64,000 nucleotides of DNA from Cenococcum geophilum 1.58 (GCA_001692895.1 KV748199.1:62001-126000); one strand, 5' to 3'. Shown: positions 45,719 to 57,839, counted from the stretch's first letter. The notes: a model not told the origin generated them from the letters alone. Numbers and translations are program-made.

Positions 45719-47829
45719 CTAGCATGTAGATACTCTTCGTATTGAGGCTTGTGCAGCGCTCAATGGTTTCTTAGAATGAGCTTCGGATTCGGTGTATTTG
45801 CGAATCTCTTTGACAGCCTTGATTTGGTTGAGACGACCGCCTACTATAGTTTTAAATTTCATCACAAATTCCTCAGCTTCATCTTTCGACTTGAAGTCTA
45901 ATGCGATGGATGCACACTGCAAGGTTTCTACCGCAGGGCGGCCCTTTCGACCAGACGGTGGTTTATTCCATAGGGCGCATAAATTCCAGCTCTCCAGATC
46001 TTCGTTTCCGGCGAATAACTTTCGCATGGTAATTTTCTTTTTCGAGTCACGATGCCTAATGGCGAATCGATATCGCTCGGTAGAATTCCGGCCGAGAGTT
46101 CTCTCTTCGCTAATCAAGATGTGAGGCTCCACTATTATCGCCGATGTTAGCACTTAGTCACTTTTAGCGGTTTGCACTATTACTTACGTTCAGTTTGCCA
46201 TACGTAGTAGCCCTTGCTGCATTTCAAAAAGCCAACTAGCACAGGAGGAGGCGGTAGCTCAACCAATACGGACTCTTCCCCCATTTCGGTGGTGATTACA
46301 GACACGACATCCGGGTGTCTCTGGCTAAGAATTGACGCGACGGTGTATGTAGAAGAAGTCGTGACAGCTGTGATTTCACTTGCTACTTGAGACGGAACGG
46401 GTGACAAAGTTGGGACTATCCGGAAAGAAGAGCCGGGTTGGCACCACATCTGTACTTCCCCATCCCCGATAAATTGGTTGTGTCTGAGCCGGCTTTTGTA
46501 AGTCACGGCGCAGAAAACGCTTTCCGAGTATGCAGCAACGTCATAACCAGTGAAGGCCTTTTGAACTTTGTGTGTGTCGCTTCGAGATGCGAATCGATGC
46601 GCAACCGGGCCTCCTTTGCTATCTGCAATGTTCACATTCCACTGCCGCGGAGCCTCACGGCTGCCTGTTACAGTATATACGGGAACGAAACTGTCTCGCC
46701 TAAGGTCGATAAAAGACTGGATGCGGTCTGTAACTGCTGATCCTTCTTGAGACGTGCGGACGATTACCATGCGGAGAACCTTGTCCTTCGCCTGGAATAT
46801 TAAGAGGCGCTCATTCTGCTCGGTATATGTCGACGCCAACTCGACATCTGCAAGTTCCTTTTCTAGTTCGGCAGGCTGTGTCAAATCGGGAGGCTTGATT
46901 ATCGGCTTCATTGGCCAAATAGCAAACGCGTCTTTCTCCAAGGAGATAAACTCATTCTCATTCCAAGCTGCGAACCGTCGATATTCGTACTGCCTCTCAA
47001 CGCCCTGTCCAATCTGCGCGACGATTTGTCGTAAAAGCGCATAGGACTGCGGTGGCTGTCGAGACAATGACGCGGAAAGGATTTCATGCAACCAATGTGC
47101 TTTCAGCAGGCTGAGTTTCTCTTCTATTGAAGACCTAATACCATTACTGGTGGACTTGAAGGTGCATTCCCGGAAGTGAGTGCATAAGATATCGACACCC
47201 TCAATTAAGGGAATGTCTTGAAGGCTGTCGAACGGTCTAGGACTGTCACGCCCGACCGCAAGGACAAAGTTTTCGCTGATTGTCTGGGGAATCTGTGGTA
47301 TCTGCACATCGACGCTGGGACCTAGACGCCTGAGAATCTGTTCCAACGTTTGCTGGTTTCGATTAACAATCTCATGGATAGAGGTAATTAGACCAAACTG
47401 TATCGGTTCGACGATGAGATAAATTTTATATGTGTGCGCTTTCAGGCAGGATCGAAGCCTTTCCACCCTTTTTTGTGTGGACCTGTGCCAGAAAAGGTTG
47501 TCGAGGGCGGAGGCTTTGCCAGTTCGACGATCGAATTTGACATATTCGCGCAACAGGCTCTGGCATTCTTCCAAAGTAGATTTAAAGTTTCCAACAAGGG
47601 CGTCGATCTCCCGTTTGAGGTCCTCATATCTGGAGCGGTCCGGGATAGTAAGCAAGGCCTTCTTGAGCTCGGACAGCAGGTGGACCAGACGTTGCTGCAA
47701 GTCGATGACATCCTGTTTAAACTCTAAATATTTAGCCTTTGCGTTGTTTATTGGGTCGAAACAGTATTCGAGGAGCCAGTCACATATCCGAAGCGCAAGA
47801 ACTATGTCACCGAATTGCGGGGCGGACAT
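45719..47829 (-). CDS. Fungal protein of unknown function with helical N-terminal domain
   Basis: Exon 1 47829..46188, intron 46187..46132 (GTAAGT donor, GCTAAC branch, TAG acceptor), exon 2 46131..45719; 684 residues. The N-terminal about 180 residues (SAPQFGDIVLALRICDWLLEYCF, long amphipathic helices) look like the helical N-terminal domains found on many fungal NLR-like and signalling proteins. The middle and C-terminal parts contain two beta-rich stretches, about 330-480 and 550-660, the latter (HILISEERTLGRN, CALWNKPPSG) possibly a PH-like fold. No kinase, NTPase or membrane segment is visible. The start is the ATG at 47829, since upstream in-frame sequence lacks an ATG. Confidence 0.7.
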
Positions 47830-48399
47830 GCTTGACGTGTGAGTTGGCGTAAAGTTGTAGTGGGCCAAAAGCGTCAAACAGATGTCTCGGCTCGCAGGCC
47901 AAGTCTATTATAAAGGCGACACTGGCCAGCTTTGAGTAGCCGGGTGTGAGGCACCGGCGGGTACTTATGCGGTGTCTTTCAGCTGCTTCGCCGCGCCTCG
48001 TCGGCTGGCCGTGATGTGCAGAGCCAATCATTAGAATACGCCATGTACAGGGCTCAAGCATAATCTTTGTGTCAGTTCTGACCCCTCAGAGCCCGTTGCA
48101 GGGTGCTGGCTGGCGCAGCAGCCCACCATGTCCTGAAATATGTACTCATCACCGAAAGCGGCGCGCAGCCTTCCATGCACGCATAATTATTGCTGTCACA
48201 TGTCCTTGTGCAACAGTCAGGGGGTTTGAAAAGTGAGGCTGCGAAGACGATGAGTGCTATTGAATGGACTCTTGAATGGCTGCAGCGATGGGCGCAGTTT
48301 CAATGGTTTGTTCCTATCCAGCGCCCCGTCGCTACAGCCATTTCAATAATATCGGTAACTCTCGTGGAGCCGAACGTCGCCCACCCCATCAAAACGATA
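47830..48399. other. Intergenic region up to the repeat at 48400
   Basis: Upstream flank of the preceding gene. A short plus-strand frame (48190-48411) runs into the repeat and is not convincing. Confidence 0.4.
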
Positions 48400-48748
48400 C
48401 ACCCCCTATAACTCTACCAATATAACTTTATATTTTATAAATAAAACCTTATTTTATAACCCTTTACTAGAACTATAAAACTAGCCCCTATTTATATAAT
48501 TTAAAGCTAAATTAGTAGGACTATAAGGGGTATTATAGGGTACTAGTTTTTGGGGTGGGGTAGCTTAAATTAGTTAGCGCAGAGTCTTAATTTAGGTTTC
48601 CACAGCTCTAATAAGACACCCCTTATAACTCCACCAATATAGCTTTATATTTAAAAATAAAGTCTTGTTTTATAGTTCTAGAATAAAGCTATAAAATCAG
48701 CTACTATTTATATAAATTGGAGTTATGCTGGTAAAGTTATAGGGGGTG
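48400..48748. mobile_element. Two-unit TA-flanked inverted-repeat element, 349 bp
   Basis: Outer ends CACCCCCTATAACTCTACC and its inverse at 48730-48748, flanked by TA (48398-48399, 48749-48750). Inside are two related palindromic-type units, about 48400-48545 and 48608-48748, each starting with CACCCC(C/T)TATAACTC and ending with its inverse, separated by about 60 bp of other sequence. Confidence 0.8.
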
Positions 48749-48955
48749 TATCGGAGATGCGTGACGTTCGATATTATTGAATGGCTGTAGCGTACTACGG
48801 TATCAGGCATAAGTTTCGTTAGTATGCGTGGAGCTTGGCAAAAGAATTCCTTTTTTCTCATTGGTTACTTTAAAAGATTATCGCGCATCGTTAGTCGGGT
48901 GACCTGTCTTATCCTTGTCGAGAATACGTGTCGGACGGCGTACTAACGGAACTTA

Positions 48956-49101
48956 CAAGGGGGCTACCTAAGCGGGCTGCCGCTCCCTCCCTGCAAGTTT
49001 GGTGGCAATATAGTAATGTCCTACGACAACAGTATGGATACGACTAAAATGCCACAAAACTTGCAGGGAGGAAGCGGCAGCCCGCTCAGGTAGCCCCCTT
49101 G
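48956..49101. mobile_element. TA-flanked MITE, 146 bp
   Basis: About 53-bp GC-rich TIRs starting CAAGGGGGCTACCTAAGCGG (left) and the inverse at the right, flanked by TA (48954-48955, 49102-49103). Confidence 0.9.
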
Positions 49102-49471
49102 TATGCCCGGTACCGTAGTATGCACGCCCTTGCATGACTTCACATTTTCAGCCTGATGAAATGTGGACGCTTCACCGTTTCTCAACTTTCCATGGTCAAG
49201 ATTGTGGACTCAAACTCCAAATCGGCCAGCCGCATATCAGACGACCAGCAAGGCGCAGCACTACCGCTCGCGCTGCCAAGACTACAGCGTCGCCCGACAC
49301 TGTGCCAGCAGTTCAGCCTTGCGTTCGGCTGAACTGCCACCAGTCTGAAATGGAGCACCGCAAATTATCATATTATGGACTGTCTCGCCGTGTACAATTG
49401 TGCTTGAGCTAGCTGGCATCCAAGTCAGCTGCGATTGTTGTTTCAGGCCATATAGCTCAATCAAGACAAAC
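49102..49471. promoter_or_regulatory. Upstream region of the permease gene
   Basis: Lies between the MITE and the permease ATG and presumably contains its promoter. No other gene seen. Confidence 0.45.
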
Positions 49472-51676
49472 ATGGCTGATGAACGTGATGCTGCCGGTCC
49501 GGCTGCTCTTCTCGACACATTGACGCGGCCAGAACTGCAAGCTGCAGCAGCAGACTATGATGAGAACACTCGAGTAGGTCGACATCATATTTCAATGCCC
49601 TGGGGAGTATACCCGGCGCTGAACCGTTGACTAAACCACCTATCATAGAGATTCGACGTTTCACCCACCAACAGTCAATTACTCGGACGATATACTGTCC
49701 TCTGTCTCGTCATCAACCGAACAATCGGCTCAGGAATCTTCACTGTCCCTCCAAAAGTCCTTGCGGGCACAGGAAGTGTTGGTGGATCGCTCTTCGTCTG
49801 GACAGCCTGTGGAATTATTTCACTCTGCGGTTGTTACTGCTGGTTGGAGCTAGGCTTGAGTCTGCCTTTGCGAACGATTTTGGAGAATGGCATCGCCAAG
49901 CAGGTCTCTACACCGCGAAGCGGCGGTGAAAAAAACTTCGTACGTTGACTTCTCGTATTCCTTCATGGTGGCTGTCATGAGACAACCGCTCCTCATCCTT
50001 GGCTTTGGTTCTTGCCAAACACACCTGGGCAGATGTCGTCTCCTCAAATATGCCTATCCACTAACACCTGTCAGCTCGAATACATCTTAAAAAAACCGCG
50101 TTACTTCATCACATGCGTTTATGGCATCATGTTCCTCGTCTTGGGCAATATTTCCGGAAATGCTATCGCGTTCGCCATCTACGCCATGATCGCCTCAGGA
50201 AAGGAACTCGGCCAAATCAACGAGAAAAGTCAACGCGGAGCAATCTACGCCATCTCCATTGGCCTGCTAACGTTCTGCGCCGGACTACACATCTTCACGC
50301 GCCGAGGCGGCATAATCCTCAGCAACATCTTCGCCACTATCAAGATAGCCATGGTGCTGACGCTGGCGATTCTAGGCTTTGTTCATGCGGGTGGGAAGTT
50401 TCTCCAGAGTAAGGGTATCAACGAGATGGTGGTTCCGAATGCGCCATTCAACATCACCTCATCGATGATCAACAACGCCACAAGCACCAACTTGGGCATC
50501 CACACATCATTTTCCACTCCGAGGCACGACCTTGGCAGCTATGTGGAATCTTTCCTTTTCGCTCTCTTCGCCTTCACAGGCTTCCAGCAGCCCTTCTACA
50601 TCCTTAGTGAAGTGAGACGGCCACGTAGAGTATTCCCCAAATACGTGCCAGGCGGCATGATCCTAGCCTTGGTCCTCTACATCCTCGTCAACATCGCGTA
50701 CGTCTGCGTCGTACCTAAAGAAGCCTATACATCCATACCCACCAACACAATCGACATGGCCAGTACGTTCCTACGCTACCTCTTCGACTCTACAATGGGG
50801 CCACATACGGCCCAGCGCGTCATGGCAGGCCTAATTTGTGTTTCGATATTTGGTAACGTGGTTGTGATGACGTTTACAGCCGCACGCGTAAAGCAAGAGA
50901 TCGCAAAAGAAGGTATTCTGCCATTCTCGTTAGTCTTTGGGACAGGTCACACCACGCCGGGATCGTGGATCAAAGCCAAGTTCTGGGACCGAGACGAACC
51001 ATCCCGCAACAACAATGACCATCTGCAACTAGAAGACCACCGGGAAAAGAGCCCGATGGCCGCGTTGGCGTTGCACTGGCTATCCTCTGTGACTTTGATC
51101 GCCGTGACCGGAATGCTGAAACCCGTAACAGCTTACAGCTTCCTAACCTCACTGTATGCATACTCAAACAACGTCATGATCGGCGCGCTCATCAGTGGCG
51201 GCCTGCTATATCTAAAATTCGACTCGATTCGCGACAACTCGGCCAGGAACTGGAATACCCATGCTAACTACGTGCCGCTGCTCAGTCCCATCCATGTCGT
51301 CGTGTATTTCAGCGCCACGTTGTTTTTAACGTTTTCGGCTTTTGCGCCGCCAGCGGCCGGGTCACCGTACGCCAATGCCATCAAAGGGTATCCGTGGTGG
51401 ATCTTGCCGATGGTGTGCTTGACGAGCCTGTTATGGGGTGTTTTTTGGTGGTTGGGGTTGTGTGCGTATCAGTGGTTAAAGAGGGTCACACTCACGGTCC
51501 AGAGAATACCTTATATTGAAAGGGATCAGGACGGAAATTATGTGCAGAAGGCAGAGTTGGTGGAGCGTCAGTGGCTGATTCATGTGAAGTCGGATACAAA
51601 GAGCGAGAGGGGTGAGGATGCATATGAGATGACAGGACAGACAGGTAACGGTATCACGGAAGTGCCAATAATATAA
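49472..51676 (+). CDS. High-affinity methionine permease-type amino-acid transporter (Mup1-like)
   Basis: Three exons: 49472-49573, 49649-49939 and 50075-51676; introns of 75 nt (GACTAAAC branch) and 135 nt (CACTAACA branch), all in phase; 664 residues. About 12 membrane helices are visible. Diagnostic LAT/APC segments include the first-helix motif INRTIGSGIFTVPPKVL, WTACGIISLCGCYCWLELGLS, GNISGNAIAFAIYAM, the sixth/seventh-helix region ALFAFTGFQQPFYILSEVRRP, and VMTFTAARVKQEIAKEGILPF. The tail is charged. This pattern is typical of Mup1-type permeases for methionine/cysteine uptake; substrate is inferred from family only. Exon 2 has no ATG of its own but is in frame and contains helices 1-2. 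Confidence 0.88.
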
Positions 51677-52145
51677 ATTCGGGGCGGTAAAGGTCCGCAT
51701 CGGAGTGCTCTAATAGATATCCCTTGCACAGATAAAGTGTATTCGAGGCTCGGCTGATCGTCGGTCAGCGAAAAATCACGTGTTCAGCCAGCCACCTGGC
51801 ACATATTCGCGTATATCCACAGCGCCACTAGCGCTGAGCTGTGGATATACGCGTATCAAGGGCCGCCCGCTGATCGAGTCGCTGATTGACGCCGACCATA
51901 GAGTAATTATGGCCATTAGGGCCCCAATTATATATAAAAAAGTCCTCCCTACCTAATCTTTAATCGCGGTAGCACGTCTGCTATTTTACCTACTATATAA
52001 AATAGCGCTGACTAACCGCATAAAAATTAATATCGCTAATAATGCTAAATTATGCGCTAACGCGTAGTATATCCTCACCCTTATATATACCACAAGGCCT
52101 AAGAATATGTCTTTAGCGTATAATCTAAAGTAGAAGGAGTTTAAG
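51677..52145. other. 3' flank with palindrome, then AT-rich DNA
   Basis: Includes the perfect 16-bp-arm palindrome at 51808-51853 inside a looser outer inverted repeat (about 51750-51900). From 51910 the DNA turns AT-rich. No gene seen. Confidence 0.5.
51808..51853. repeat. Perfect inverted repeat, 16-bp arms
   Basis: CGCGTATATCCACAGC at 51808-51823 and its exact reverse complement at 51838-51853, with a 14-bp loop. Confidence 0.85.
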
Positions 52146-52355
52146 TGTCACGGAAGTAGGCACGAACTAGAATACAATGTACTAAACGGGGTAGTAATTG
52201 AGAAGGCTACGTACGCGTAACTATACGTGGTTGATACAAAGACATTTGGATGAGGAAACGGAACGGGTCTGGTCAACGTGGTCAAAGAAATAGGGGTGGT
52301 CGTGGGACGTGCGTAGGTGTTACGGGACGAACGTGCGCGGGTAACTCCCGTGACA
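52146..52355. mobile_element. Solo LTR, 210 bp
   Basis: Begins TGTCACGG and ends CCCGTGACA; flanked by the 5-bp duplication TTAAG (52141-52145, 52356-52360). No internal coding region. Confidence 0.8.
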
Positions 52356-52589
52356 TTAAGGTAAGAAGGACATAATATCCCCTCTTCTCCTTCTCCCTTC
52401 TCTTCTTCTAAAAGCGTTATACCCTACAGCTAACGTGTTATCTAGCTTTAGGTCTTCTATAAATAAAAGCAGTACTATAATAGTAATACCGTTATAAATG
52501 TAAGGGGACTTTATAGACAGGGGGCTATAAGGACACGATTGTGGAATAGGATAGATTGGTAAGAGAGACAAATCCTTAAGAAGGTAAGG
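52356..52589. other. Spacer before the second gypsy copy
   Basis: AT-rich; contains a short pyrimidine tract (52378-52410). No gene. Confidence 0.4.
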
Positions 52590-53012
52590 TGTAACGGAAC
52601 CTTGTAGCAAGTACTACGATAGGCTCGTTAATAGGCTAGGTGTGTAGGTGATGCAAATTAAAGTTAACAACGTAATAATAACTAGTGGAGTGGTTACCCA
52701 ATAGATTAACTCTAATTATATTCTAAGAATCACTATAAGGAAGGAACTATCTAGGTAGGGACTATAGTCCTTTAAATACACGACCGTACTCCTAAGAAAT
52801 CCTTCTTATACGTAATGTACGTATACTCTATTTGCTCTATTATAGATTATATAGATTATACAAATTACATAGATCTAATTATGTAACTTAGTTACTATTT
52901 CTTATTATATAGCTTAACTAGTTTTATCCTAAACCATGCTTATATTAACTAACTAGCTTCTTTTAACTCCTCTCTAAGTAGTCGTAATATTGTACTTAAA
53001 GCGTCTATAACA
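52590..53012 (-). repeat. LTR of the second gypsy copy
   Basis: Starts TGTAACGGAACCTTGTAGC and ends GCGTCTATAACA, then CCATCTCCCTCC as in the first copy. Confidence 0.9.
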
Positions 53013-54400
53013 CCATCTCCCTCCTCTTTATCTTCGTCCTTAAAGATTTTAAATATCTTTAAGTTGTTTACCAGAGGTATAATATCTATTTAATTAATTT
53101 AGTTAATATTATTACTTATTATACCTAAAGCTTCTTCTTCTTCTTTTACTCTTTGCTATATGCGTACAGTTTCCTCTATACTATCGCTAGGTAAGATAAT
53201 ACCGTCTCTATATTCTTATTGTATAAAAAAGGGGTTAGTTTACGTTATATTAGTGAGTTCTTCCTCTTAATAACCTTTTTTTTACTTAAAGTGCACTAAA
53301 GCAAACGTTTAATTGTCTTGCGATATTCGCTTTATTCCTAATATTAAGTATACGTATCCTATAACTCTTAATAGTTATTAAATTCCCTAAGTAATTTATT
53401 ATAGGGTCTTATATTTAATTTACTGCTATAAAGCTTAATAATAAGCTCTTAATTGCGCTGGCGGAGCTTTATTACTCTTAGGATGCTAAAAAAGAGGCTA
53501 CTAATACTTAACAACGGGCTCTTAATTCTCGTTTGGCTGCATCCACTTAGTTAATCTATCTTAAGAAGGTACGTAAAAAGGTTTATTTTAAGGAGTAGAA
53601 GCTTATAGAATAAGGCTTATAGAAACTTAGTAATAAAAGAACTAGTCCTCCCTTAACTAAATAGGGAATAGTTTTAAGTAGCTTAGTAGCTGCTCCTCTT
53701 AAGTCCCCCTTAAGTAACTTATTCTTTTATAATTCTTCTTTATTACTATTACCTAACCTAATCTCTTTTAATACTCCTATACCTTTCCTATAGCGTTTTT
53801 TAGATTCTCTAGTAGCTCCTAGGTAGTCTTATTATAGCCTATTTACTTTACCTTGTACTATATTTTATCGTTAACGTCCTTATAACTAATAATCTTTAAA
53901 ACTTACTATTTATCTTCTTCCTATCCTCTATATATGTTTACTTTATAAACTAGTAGCTTAATATTTCTATATACTAGCTCTAGTATTATAATATACTATA
54001 TAGGGTAGATTTTTATCTTAGCTAGTAGGTTTAACTTAAATATAACTAGTGAAATTCTTTAAATAATTTTAAAAGGTCCTAGTTTAATATAGTCCAACTA
54101 CTTACTTAGTCGTTAACTCTTGAAATTTTTGTATAGTAGCTATACTTTATCTCCCTCCTTAAGATCTAGTCCCTTAAATCTCTTAGCGTTATAGTATTTT
54201 TTTATTCTTTATTATACTACCTTAACTGTTTCTATAAGGTTCTTATAAAGATCCATTAATATCTTTATTCTTTACTTAGCTATACTACTTATCTTCTTTA
54301 CTTAACGTGGCGATAATAATATCCTTAGCTTATATCTATAATTCGCCTTAAATAGTAATATACCTATTCCTTTTTATGGTGTCGCATTATATATAAATTA

Positions 54401-54549
54401 TGTCACACGGGAATGCAGGTATATGGTGGTGTAAGGACTCCATAAGGTGGAGCAGTCTCAAAGGATGAGAATATATACAACAGGCGAAAGCAATCACGTA
54501 ATCTCAGGAAGCTCCTGTGGATGTTTACGTACCTCCCCCCCTACCAACA
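54401..54549. mobile_element. Solo LTR, 149 bp
   Basis: Starts TGTCACACGGG and ends CTACCAACA; flanked by the 5-bp duplication AATTA (54396-54400, 54550-54554). It is inserted into the second gypsy copy, which confirms its boundaries. Confidence 0.85.
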
Positions 54550-54996
54550 AATTATATAACTAGTAATAATAATACTTAATTATTCTGTACGTAATTAATA
54601 TAATGCCTTAGATACTACTCTAGTGTCTAGTTTAATCTTTCCGTTTAACTATCTGTCTATAAATAATATATAGTAAAAGTTGCTACTTAAACTCCTTATT
54701 CCGCTAAAAATACCTCCTAAAATACTACTATAAATCTTAAATCTCTATCTAATATAATCTTACTTAGTGCTCTATATCTTATAAATACTTCCTTAATATA
54801 GATTTTAGTAACATCTTCCGCTAAGATCTCTTCTATATATACTATAAAGTATCCCCACTTTATAAGCTTATCTACTATTACTAAAATTATATTATAATCT
54901 TATCCGGTAATAGGGTCTTTTAACTTTAGTAACTTAATAATAAAGTCCTATAATATAACCTCCCATAGTCTTTCTAGTATTTTAATAGGTTATAGC

Positions 54997-55254
54997 TGTA
55001 AGGCAGTATTGCCAGGGTGTACGGTAGGGAGCAGGCAAGCCGAGCATGAGTTACATAGGGAGTCGATGGAAGAGGACGATATGGTAATGAGGTAGGCAAT
55101 AGCCTCGTACTGAGACGAACCGATGGGGGAGGAAGGAGGCTGCAAGCCCGAGGTGCTTATAAGGAGGTGCCAAGGGCTAGCCGAAGGCTAGCCTTGGCGA
55201 CCCCTGAGAGCCCCTAGGCGATGCAGCCGAGTAAGGGCCAAAATAACCCTTACA
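54997..55254 (-). repeat. Left LTR of the non-autonomous element
   Basis: TGTAAGGCAGTATTGCC...AACCCTTACA, the same length as the right LTR. Confidence 0.92.
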
Positions 55255-55716
55255 TTGCCCCCCCCCTTGGTTAGGGCTGGCCCCCAGCCCATATCCCAAT
55301 AGATTGATTCTATATACAGAAAGGTAAGCAGTGCAGAAGCCTTGCTTATACAGGGAAATAAAGAAATAGGGGAAAAGGACCAGCCAAGCAGCCTCGATAA
55401 AAACCTTAACCTATAGCCAAAACCCAGTGGGAAAAAGGGCCTATTTTAGGTAGGAAAAGAGCGTCTACTAGTGGGTAAGACTTGATCGTATACGATCAGT
55501 CTTGGAGACAATCCCCTACGATTAAGTCTTGACAGCTCTATGGCTGACAGCCAAATAGTCTCCACTTGGAGCCGGCTTGATCGCAAGAATATCCCTTACA
55601 TTCCCCCCCCCTTCTTGCGGTCAACCCCCTCTATTACCTTGCGGTAGCGGGAGATTATAGAGGGCTCGTCCCGGAAGGGGTTTGGAGAGATGTCCGGTCT
55701 TATAAGCTTTTGAAGT

Positions 55717-55985
55717 AAGCTGGAGCTCTTGGAGCAACTAAAGCTTTGCAGAGATGATCGCGTAGGATCTTTGAGCTGCTGCTATATCTTTTGGGTAAGC
55801 TATAGCTCTTGATGCAAGCTGGAGCTCTTAGAGCAACTAAAGCTTTTGTAGAGATGATCGCGTAGGATCTAAGAGCTGCCGCCATTCTCTTGGGCAAGCT
55901 GTAGCTCTTAATGCAAGCTGGAGCTCTTGGAGCGACTAAAGCCTTGCAGAGAGATCGCGTATGATCTTTAAGCCGTAGCTCTAGG
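55717..55985. repeat. 99-bp tandem repeat inside the non-autonomous LTR element
   Basis: Units start at 55717, 55816 and 55915 with AAGCTGGAGCTCTT(G/A)GAGC; the third is partial. Each contains a GATCGCGTA(G/T)GATC motif. Confidence 0.8.
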
Positions 55986-56690
55986 AGATAACCGCCTGCG
56001 GTTTAGTCTTGGCAGCCCTTTAGCTAATTGGGCCGTAGCCCTTGGTTGTATTTAATCTGGAAGAGAGGGTAGTAGCTGTAGCTTTAAAAACTAGCCGTTA
56101 GTTCTTTGGATAGCTATTAAATAGTAATTGGATAGCCTCTAGGGTAGCTGTATTTAGGGTAACTAAGCCTAGAGTATTATAAGCTAGCGCAAATTGTGTA
56201 CGATCCCCATCGCATATAACACCCCCTTAACTCCTACCAAAAAGCCTTTGGATAGCAATTGAATTACCTTTAGGTCGCCGTCAGGGCAGAGCTGCACCGC
56301 TGTACGACTAATTATATGCAAGTATACTAATCGCCTTTGGAGATGATTGTGTACGATCTGGATAGCCCTAACCTTTAGCTAGGTAGCTACCGTCTTCCTT
56401 ATCTCCTAATCCGTATTTATCCAACTGTAATATGCGGATGCGATCTGCCAGACGTCTTGCTGGTGTAGCTGCTCTACAGCATACGTGATTATCCTAGGAA
56501 GGTAGAGGACCTAATTTATATTCCAACACCGTTATACGGATGCGATCTGCCAGGCGTCTGCTAGTGTACCTGCTGTGTTGTAGTGAACGTAATTGTCCTA
56601 GGTAAAAATGGAGGATTGTAAAATTGCTTGAGGGCGAAGCCCTTAGCTTGCTGTGGGCTACTACCTGGAAGGGTGTAGGATCGGTTCAAA

Positions 56691-56948
56691 TGTAAGGCAG
56701 TATTGCCAGGGTATACGGTAGGGAGTAGGTAAGCCGAGCATGAGTCACATAGGGAGTCGATGGAAGAGGACGATATGGTAATGAGGTAGGCAATAGCCTC
56801 GTACTAAGACGAACCGATGGGGGAGGAAGGAGGCTGTAAGCCCGAGGTGCTTATAAGGAGGTGCTAAGGGCTAGCTGAAGGCTAGCCTTGGCGACCCTTG
56901 AGAGCCCCTAGGCGATGCAGCCGAGTAAGGGCTAAAATAACCCTTACA
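56691..56948 (-). repeat. Right LTR of the non-autonomous element
   Basis: The same as the left LTR except for scattered transitions; the duplication ATAGC follows. Confidence 0.92.
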
Positions 56949-57415
56949 ATAGCCCTCTATATAGCTTATACCTTGTTAGTTTATTTCTTTAGTAATTTAG
57001 ATACTTTTTAGTAACCCTTTTAGCTATTCTCTAAATTCCATTAATAATATACTCCTTTTAAAGTCTTAATACTAAGCCTATAGCTCCGTTGTGTCCTTAA
57101 GTTAGTCCCTTATAGAAGTCTTCTATAAACTACTTTGCTATACTTCTTAGGATATACTTTACTTCTTAGTTTTCGTATATATCCGCTTATAGATCTTTTA
57201 GCTATATTTCTAAAATTCTTTATATCTAAAAGCTTTTTAGTATTTTATAGATTTTCCCTAACTTATCTTTCTAAGTTATTATAATTTTTAGATAATTATA
57301 CCTAATTAATCCGTCTATATCTTTTCGCAGTAAAGCCCTTAATAACTTTTTATTATTTTATAGTTTAGCTTTTTAACTTAACGTATTAGCTTATATATTA
57401 TCTATACCCTTAGTA

Positions 57416-57575
57416 TCCCTTGCATAGATAGATTCGTGCTCAAGATGGTGGCCCGTGCTTGGCCAATTACTGTTGCGAAAATCTAATTAAGCGAGCCTCG
57501 CCCAACAATCAAAAGGTGATGTTCTTTGACGTTATGCACGGGCCACAATTGCATCCACACCATCTATGTAAGGGA
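57416..57575. mobile_element. TA-flanked MITE, 160 bp
   Basis: TIRs TCCCTTGCATAGAT / ATCTATGTAAGGGA with TA duplications (57414-57415, 57576-57577). Comparison with the first gypsy copy near 13820 shows an empty site, confirming the insertion. Confidence 0.9.
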
Positions 57576-57839
57576 TACTAAATCTTAAAATAGTATTCTA
57601 TAAGTATCTTTACCTATCTAACTTATCTTTAGTTAAGTTTCTTTATTATTAAAAATTCTATTAGGTTCTTATAGTCTATTTTAACTATAAATAGTTTCTT
57701 TATACCTTATAAGAATACTTTTTATTCCTTTAGTGCTATAACTATACCTAATAACTCCTTATTATAGATGTTATAGTTTAACTTTAGTAGTATTATCTTC
57801 TAACTATAGTATGCTACTAGATGCTATCTATTTAGATAC

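Larger units (their letters stand above)
54997..56948 (-). mobile_element. Non-autonomous LTR element, 1952 bp
   Basis: Two 258-bp LTRs (54997-55254, 56691-56948) with TGTAAGG...CCTTACA ends enclose a 1.4-kb non-coding interior. It is flanked by the 5-bp duplication ATAGC (54992-54996, 56949-56953). A G-rich tract on the minus strand beside the left LTR looks like a polypurine tract, so transcription is likely leftward. No gag or pol remnant is visible. LTRs differ only at a handful of C/T and G/A sites and the interior is little RIPped, so it is younger than its host gypsy element. Confidence 0.9.
52590..57839 (-). mobile_element. Truncated second copy of the gypsy family, with nested insertions
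   Basis: The LTR and internal sequence are close to the copy at 11121-19071, and the polypurine tract after the LTR is the same. After removing three insertions (54401-54549, 54997-56948, 57416-57575) the internal part matches about 11546 to 14080 of the first copy, that is integrase to RNase H. It ends abruptly at 57839, where the copia element starts. It is also RIP-mutated and has lost its 5' half. Confidence 0.88.
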
